Shown here: one piece after another, positions 7,028-10,496 of the stretch
Layout: every line of letters begins with the position of its first letter
How positions within the stretch are numbered: position 1 is the stretch's first letter
Assembly (NCBI GenBank): GCA_003153875.1
Contig: PMBY01000091.1
Span: 1 to 10,496 of the forward strand
Direction of reading: 5' to 3'
DNA length: 10,496 nucleotides
Source: Myxococcales bacterium
Lineage (GTDB): Bacteria; Myxococcota; Polyangia; Fen-1088
Notes under the pieces: generated by a model
Database searches by the model: none
What the model was told of the DNA's origin: nothing
Seen by the model: the letters and a program-made list of their open reading frames with translations, nothing else
Position numbers and translations under genes: made by a program

Positions 7028-8409
7028 AATCGCTCCTTCTTCTTGAGAGTGGCATTGGTGACACTTTTCATTGCCTTATCCACCTCCGTCATCACGAGGT
7101 GTTTGATGATTCTCTTGTTGACAAAACAGCGATAAGGGTTCTTCCTGCGGTTCGTACTATTAATGTCCAGTACTTTGGCGGGGCAATCACCGCAGCAATG
7201 CCAACGGGCAAAGCACGTTGCGCATGATGGAAGGCTTTGCGCGGACATCGCCGACAAGGCTCCCAGTCTTTCCCGGTCGAAAATGAAGTTCCGACGGCTC
7301 TTATCATAGTGGCCGTAGATGAACATCCGGGCCCGCGGGTCCTCTGCAGTCGAGACCTCCAGGCACGAAGTGACCAGGCCGGCTGGAGTGACGAAGAAAT
7401 TCGAACCGGCAGCGCCGCAGAACCGGTCCTGCAATTGGAGGCGTCCTCCCGAGTAGTGGACTGGAAGGCCCCGTACTTTCGAGCTGTCCAGGACTTTGAG
7501 GAACTCATTGGCAAAGCTACTCTTGGATGGCGCTCTGCATCCGGTACTTTCGCAGCGTCCGCAAACGAAGAGCGGCTCAAAGCCGATGGCCTTCGGCATG
7601 AATCTCCGGACCAGAAAGTCGTATACCTCATCCATTCTGTTTTCGGAATATCCCGTTATGGTAGTCCGGAAGGTATAGCGCTTATTGACTTTCCTAAGCG
7701 TGTCGATGGTCGCGGCGACCTTCTCGAATGACGGGCGCCCGTTCGAAAAAGGTCTTTGCCTGTTGTGGATGTCCGGTGGTCCATCAATCGAAACCACGAT
7801 TGCGTCCACATGGTAGGCCAGCCATTGCGCCTGGTGTTCGTCGATAATGCCATTTGTGCAGATTGAGGAATGGAGGGGTAGCTTTCTTGCCCGGCACGCC
7901 CTTCTTGCATAGTCGATCGTCTTCATGAGGACGTTGAAATTCAATGTCGGTTCCCCTCCGCCGTGGAACCCGACTTGAACGCCCTTGTTGCGGGAGGCGG
8001 TTGCATTCTCGATAACTGTGTCGATTGCGGCCTTGGCAATTTCAAACGGCATCATGTCTCCGTGGCCTTCGGCCTTCCGATAGCAATACAGGCATCGCAG
8101 GGTGCAGATATCAGAAAGGAGTAGCACGGTGGCGGTCATTCCCGGTGCTGGCGGAGATGGAGCTGCCGGCTGTCTGTCGCCCTTTCCGTTGACAAGACCG
8201 AAGCCCGCCAATCGCTCGAGAAAAGGCCTGCTCGATTTACCAAGGTCGCGGACAGTGCCGCGTTTTAGTTTATTGAGTAGCGCTGCTCCGCTGCGGTTGA
8301 TCTGTAGCGCCAGTGATTGCAGGGGGAAATAGGCGACGGGGGCACGCCCCGCCGCATTGTCGCTTAGCACGTGGCATTCCGAAGTCAGTTTGTAAGATTC
8401 TGGTGTCAT
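6991..8409 (-). CDS. Radical SAM/SPASM peptide-modifying enzyme
   Basis: A 472-residue radical SAM enzyme. Cluster motif CX3CX2C is C102, C106 and C109; the SAM-binding GGGEP follows at 150-154. The C-terminus has all seven canonical SPASM cysteines: C331-X12-G-X4-C349, C396-X2-C399-X5-C405-X3-C409, then C428, so two auxiliary Fe-S clusters are expected. Extra cysteines C283, C286 and C291 lie between the core and the SPASM domain. Residues about 5-75 resemble the PqqD/RRE-like winged helix used by related maturases to bind substrate peptides. Known SPASM enzymes make thioether or C-C crosslinks or oxidise Cys/Ser; the reaction here is unknown. It overlaps the following Tat lipoprotein gene by 37 bases. 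The ATG at 8407-8409 has no Shine-Dalgarno but an A-rich CAAACAAACAA just upstream, so the start is less certain than the gene. Confidence 0.93.
   Translation of the reverse strand: MTPESYKLTSECHVLSDNAAGRAPVAYFPLQSLALQINRSGAALLNKLKRGTVRDLGKSSRPFLERLAGFGLVNGKGDRQPAAPSPPAPGMTATVLLLSDICTLRCLYCYRKAEGHGDMMPFEIAKAAIDTVIENATASRNKGVQVGFHGGGEPTLNFNVLMKTIDYARRACRARKLPLHSSICTNGIIDEHQAQWLAYHVDAIVVSIDGPPDIHNRQRPFSNGRPSFEKVAATIDTLRKVNKRYTFRTTITGYSENRMDEVYDFLVRRFMPKAIGFEPLFVCGRCESTGCRAPSKSSFANEFLKVLDSSKVRGLPVHYSGGRLQLQDRFCGAAGSNFFVTPAGLVTSCLEVSTAEDPRARMFIYGHYDKSRRNFIFDRERLGALSAMSAQSLPSCATCFARWHCCGDCPAKVLDINSTNRRKNPYRCFVNKRIIKHLVMTEVDKAMKSVTNATLKKKERLCEKEGAGREFP
7033..7038 (-). promoter_or_regulatory. Strong Shine-Dalgarno that fixes the Tat lipoprotein start
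   Basis: The minus strand reads AAGGAG followed by 5 bases and the ATG at 7027-7025. It lies inside the radical SAM coding region. It supports the long N-terminal form of the lipoprotein, and it would allow more translation of the putative substrate than of the enzyme, whose own start lacks such a site. Confidence 0.7.
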
Positions 8410-8514
8410 TTGTTTGTTTGTTGTGATAATGGCTGGCCTATCGCAAAGTAATTACCTTTCCCGATGTTGCTGGACAAATCGTCCTAACCGTTGAAACGCT
8501 GCGTTCTTCCCTCC

Positions 8515-8747
8515 GCAGAGGCTCCGAGCCTCGTGGTCGAGTGCCTCGCCCTTCGCCAGCAGTTGGCCAACCTACGACGCACATCGTGCCGCCGGCGTCT
8601 GCGCGCGAGCAATCGCGGCTTCTGGGTCGTCCTCTTCCGGCTCTGGTCTCGCTGGCCGGACGTGCTGGTTGTCGTCAAGCCAGACACCCTGGTCCGCTGG
8701 CACCGGGCCGGCTTCCGTCTCTTCTGGCGCTGGAAGTCGCGATCGCA
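8515..8747 (+). pseudogene. Transposase/integrase remnant (N-terminal part only)
   Basis: The frame, open from a TTG at 8491 to 8901, encodes residues LALRQQLANLRR, GFWVVLFRLWSRWPDVLVVVKP and LVRWHRAGFRLFWRWKSR in order. This is the N-terminal region of the widespread integrase-core transposases that precedes their DDE catalytic domain. Similarity stops at about 8747; the following residues do not continue the family, and no DDE region is present. No credible ATG or Shine-Dalgarno precedes it. I found no terminal inverted repeats. It is a decayed fragment, next to the lower-GC radical SAM locus and the broken operon copy, and may mark past insertion activity here. Confidence 0.75.
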
Positions 8748-8892
8748 CAGCCCTGTAGTTCGCCAGGGGGTCATCCGCCCGGCCTGTTTCCCGACGTTGA
8801 CGATGATGGGCAGCACAGCAGTAAGGGGGGTGCAGCAAACCGCCAGAATGGCTTGCTGTCAACCGCCAATACCGCACGGGGTGGTGCCAGAC

Positions 8893-8914
8893 GCTTCCTG
8901 AGAGCTTCCTGAGA
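8893..8914. repeat. Tandem 11-base duplication
   Basis: GCTTCCTGAGA occurs twice back to back (8893-8903 and 8904-8914). It is an isolated small duplication in a gene-poor stretch and no function is evident. Confidence 0.9.
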
Positions 8915-8939
8915 CCCCAGGGTGGCGTCGGATTCCGGA

Positions 8940-9111
8940 TGGTCCACAACCCCGCCCGTGCCGTTGCAGTCAGACCGCCGCTTCCAGCTACACCACCCGT
9001 CGCAGCAGGCGCGTCTTGGCCACCTACGTGTTGACTCCCGCCGCGACTGCCGAGAAATGCCAGTGGAAGACACCAAAGCGCAATGCACAGTCTCGCTACC
9101 ATGTGAGGCAT
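8940..9111 (-). pseudogene. Possible truncated secreted-protein gene, divergent from the TPR gene
   Basis: Reading the minus strand from the ATG at 9109-9111 (with another at 9100-9102), the peptide has a basic residue, a hydrophobic stretch (LCIALWCLPLAFLG), then a Gly-rich run with repeated GG. This resembles the signal peptide and Gly-rich linker of the kelch lipoprotein, which is likewise divergent from the left operon copy, although no lipobox Cys is present. Beyond about 8940 the frame stays open but is unlike a protein domain. Only a weak GGGA precedes the start. It could be chance in GC-rich DNA. Confidence 0.2.
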
Positions 9112-9150
9112 GGTTTCCCAGTTTTGGCTTTGCCGCAAGCGTTTCCCGAT

Positions 9151-9260
9151 ACGATGGCGATGCTCTTCCTACGCCTTCCGGAAGTGACCGTGATACCATC
9201 GCCTCGCAATGGCTGCCAGCCTGCAACCTGGGACTCTGCTCGGGGACACCTATCGGGTAG
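9151..9260 (+). repeat. Duplicated promoter and kinase 5' end, right copy
   Basis: It aligns without gaps to 3571-3680 (98 of 110 identical by my count). It carries the extended -10 element and 17 codons of the kinase N-terminus (MAASLQPGTLLGDTYRV), then switches directly to the start of the TPR gene. It also contains a perfect 10-base palindrome CTTCCGGAAG (9175-9184), imperfect in the left copy, which could be an operator. Confidence 0.9.
9191..9199 (+). promoter_or_regulatory. Extended -10 promoter of the TPR/lipoprotein operon
   Basis: TGATACCAT ends 9 bases before the ATG at 9209, as in the kinase operon. No Shine-Dalgarno precedes that ATG, so a leaderless mRNA is likely. Because the promoter is duplicated, the two operons are probably co-regulated. 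Confidence 0.5.
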
Positions 9261-10069
9261 TGCGCTATCTAGCTCCCTCCGCAGTCTTCACCGCCGTGCT
9301 AATCGTGTCAGGCGCCCTGGTCGGTGTCCCGCCTGCCTCTGCACAGAGCCAGAACGCACGTTCGGCTGCTCTCGCATTGGCGCAAGAAGGCGCGCAGCTC
9401 TACGAAAAGGGCGACTTCCAAGGGGCGCTCGACAAGTTCAAACAGGCGCACCAGCAGTTCCCCAGCCCGAAACTCTTCTTCAACCTGGCGCAGGCATTTC
9501 GCGGCCTGTCCCGCAATCCAGAGGCTCTGGAAGCCTACGAGCGCTTTCTTGCCGAGGCCAAGGATGCCAGCCCGGAGTACCGAGAGCAGGCCGTCGCCCA
9601 GGTCGCAGAACTTGGCGCCAAGCTGGCGCGGGTTGCGGTCGCCTGCAATCAGCCGGGCGCGGTAGTGACGATTGACCGCAGCGAACGGGGCACAATCCCA
9701 CTGCAAAAGCCGGTCGCTGTCGAGCCAGGCGCGCACCAATTGGCGCTCGCCTGGAGAGGAGAAAGCAAGTCGGTCGAATTCACGGCGGTGGCCGGCCAGG
9801 TTCTTTCGCTGGTACTCACCTTCGAAGAGAAGAAGCTGCCCCCCGAACCCGTGGTCGCCGCGCCGAAGCCTGAAGCGCAAGTCCTGCTGCCTGCCGAGAC
9901 CAAGCAGGTGCCCAGCGCAACGCCATCCTCTCACCGGCACACCTGGTATTGGATCGCCGGCGGCGTGGTGGTGACAGCCGCGGCCACCGCGCTGATCCTG
10001 GTGTACACCACGCGCGACCACTATCCAACCGCCGACCTAGGCACGCGGGCGATTGGTGGACGACAATGA
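9209..10069 (+). CDS. Exported TPR/PEGA protein with kinase-derived N-terminus
   Basis: A 286-residue protein in its long form. Residues 1-17 are the N-terminus of the kinase at 3629 (MAASL, PGTLLGDTYRV). From residue 18 a signal peptide follows, with a cleavage site after PPASA (Ala45). TPR-like helices span about 52-140 (LAQEGAQLYEKGDFQGAL; LFFNLAQAF; EALEAYERFL), a PEGA-like domain about 142-206, then a Pro-rich linker and a C-terminal transmembrane helix (about 247-266). It probably scaffolds protein contacts in the periplasm, held by the C-terminal helix. The start is ambiguous: ATG 9209 suits the leaderless promoter, while GTG 9260 matches the ATG of the gene at 5238 in a gap-free 54-base alignment and gives a normal 28-residue signal peptide. 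The stop overlaps the next start (ATGA), indicating coupled translation. Confidence 0.9.
   Translation: MAASLQPGTLLGDTYRVVRYLAPSAVFTAVLIVSGALVGVPPASAQSQNARSAALALAQEGAQLYEKGDFQGALDKFKQAHQQFPSPKLFFNLAQAFRGLSRNPEALEAYERFLAEAKDASPEYREQAVAQVAELGAKLARVAVACNQPGAVVTIDRSERGTIPLQKPVAVEPGAHQLALAWRGESKSVEFTAVAGQVLSLVLTFEEKKLPPEPVVAAPKPEAQVLLPAETKQVPSATPSSHRHTWYWIAGGVVVTAAATALILVYTTRDHYPTADLGTRAIGGRQ
9260..9313 (+). repeat. Signal-peptide segment shared with the Cys-rich lipoprotein, right copy
   Basis: It is the counterpart of 5238-5291, the same length from start codon to the shared GGC. The final 20 bases (9294-9313) match at 18 positions. Here the frame continues into the rest of the TPR protein rather than into the Cys-rich lipoprotein. 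Confidence 0.75.
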
Positions 10070-10496
10070 AGCGCGGACTCCTTTGCGTGGTGCTGCTTGT
10101 GGCCTGTGCTGGCTGCGTGAAGGAACACCAGTGCCGAGATGGCAACGTGTTCCTGACCGTACACTTTGTTGACACCAGGGATCTGGTAGACGGACTCTCG
10201 CTGAGCTATCTGCTCGACCTCGATAGCGGCAGTCCGACGTCCATCTTTCCTACTACTTCGCCCCTCATGCGCCCCCCCGGAAAGGATCAAGGTGGCCTGG
10301 AGTTGCAGGTTGCGAACTACGCCGAACACCAGAGCCTGATCCTGAAATACGTGCCGACCAAGAAGACGAGCCCGGTTGGCGAATGGCAGAAAGACACCAT
10401 TCCCCTTGAGCAGGGCTGCAGCACGTCGACCTTGCAAGTGCAAATCAAGTCGAGCGACGGGGCGGTGGTGGGCGTGGATGCGGGTGCAGACTCCGG
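10066..10496 (+). CDS. Lipoprotein, partial at the window end
   Basis: The gene starts at the ATG overlapping the TPR stop codon and is cut by the window end after 143 codons. The signal peptide ends in lipobox CAGC (Cys17). Residues about 22-115 form a small domain I do not recognise, with beta-strand-like stretches (NVFLTVHFVD; LELQVANYAEHQSLILKYV). Residues 117-140 (GCSTST up to VVGVDAG) match residues 18-41 of the Cys-rich lipoprotein at 5238, so an Asp-rich linker and a Cys-rich domain probably follow beyond the window; that is inference. This looks like the complete, ancestral form of the lipoprotein, of which the gene at 5238 keeps only the distal part. Coupled translation suggests it works with the TPR/PEGA protein at the cell envelope. 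Confidence 0.85.
   Translation, partial: MKRGLLCVVLLVACAGCVKEHQCRDGNVFLTVHFVDTRDLVDGLSLSYLLDLDSGSPTSIFPTTSPLMRPPGKDQGGLELQVANYAEHQSLILKYVPTKKTSPVGEWQKDTIPLEQGCSTSTLQVQIKSSDGAVVGVDAGADS
10414..10484 (+). repeat. Lipobox/Asp-linker segment, right copy
   Basis: It is the counterpart of 5289-5359 (61 of 71 identical by my count). Here the Cys codon (10417-10419) is internal, residue 118, while in the left copy the same Cys becomes the lipobox Cys. Confidence 0.85.

Larger units (their letters stand above)
8748..9150. other. About 400 bases without a convincing gene
   Basis: Between the transposase remnant and the duplicated promoter nothing can be firmly called. An exact tandem duplication of an 11-base unit lies at 8893-8914. 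A minus-strand frame from about 9111 encodes a signal-peptide-like start followed by a Gly-rich stretch, but runs into non-gene-like sequence. The stretch looks like debris from insertion and deletion. Confidence 0.5.

Noticed and set aside
6665..7731. Plus-strand frames opposite the radical SAM/Tat lipoprotein pair
   Set aside because: The minus strand carries complete enzyme motifs and a strong Shine-Dalgarno; the plus-strand peptides match nothing.
8491..8901. Intact 136-residue protein from the TTG at 8491
   Set aside because: Only the first part resembles a transposase, the DDE domain is absent, and the rest has no protein-like continuation, so it is called a remnant.
9308..10021. Minus-strand open frame opposite the TPR/PEGA gene
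   Set aside because: The plus-strand frame has a signal peptide, TPR, PEGA and membrane helix; the antisense frame has none.

Overview
The window reads as a chromosomal accessory region of a high-GC delta-type bacterium, most likely a myxobacterium (Myxococcota). This is an inference from gene content: a Hanks-type Ser/Thr kinase carrying a transmembrane helix and a PEGA-like domain, an exported TPR/PEGA protein, several lipoproteins with Asp/Gly/Thr-rich linkers, Cys-rich NCGxC modules of Stig1 type, and a kelch-repeat lipoprotein. No rRNA, tRNA or CRISPR was seen.

Layout: (1) 85-1467, minus: an orphan membrane-anchored protein. (2) 1687-3240, minus: a lipoprotein with a Gly/Thr linker, an Ig-like domain and seven kelch repeats. 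(3) 3241-3628: a divergent intergenic region. (4) 3629-6194, plus: a Ser/Thr kinase, then one base later a Cys-rich lipoprotein. (5) 6365-8409, minus, visibly lower in GC: a radical SAM/SPASM enzyme followed, with a 37-base overlap, by a Tat-exported lipoprotein with a Big_5-like domain and a seven-Cys C-terminal tail. (6) about 8515-8747, plus: a transposase remnant, then about 400 bases without a convincing gene. (7) 9209-10496, plus: a TPR/PEGA protein with its stop overlapping the start of another lipoprotein, which runs off the window.

Two observations stand out. First, the radical SAM/SPASM enzyme and the Tat lipoprotein look like an enzyme and substrate pair. The enzyme has the complete CX3CX2C motif, all seven canonical SPASM cysteines and a PqqD-like N-terminus. 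Its neighbour ends in CxC-4-CxC-5-CxC-5-C and leaves by the Tat route, so it could be modified in the cytoplasm before export. I do not recognise this as a described system.

Second, the loci at 3.57-6.2 kb and 9.15-10.5 kb look like two complementary deletion products of one ancestral operon: promoter, kinase, TPR/PEGA protein, lipoprotein. The left copy kept the kinase and fused the TPR signal peptide to the distal part of the lipoprotein. The right copy lost nearly all the kinase, keeping its promoter and first 17 codons joined directly to the TPR start codon. Three stretches of DNA similarity mark the junctions. The promoter appears to be an extended -10 element driving a leaderless mRNA.
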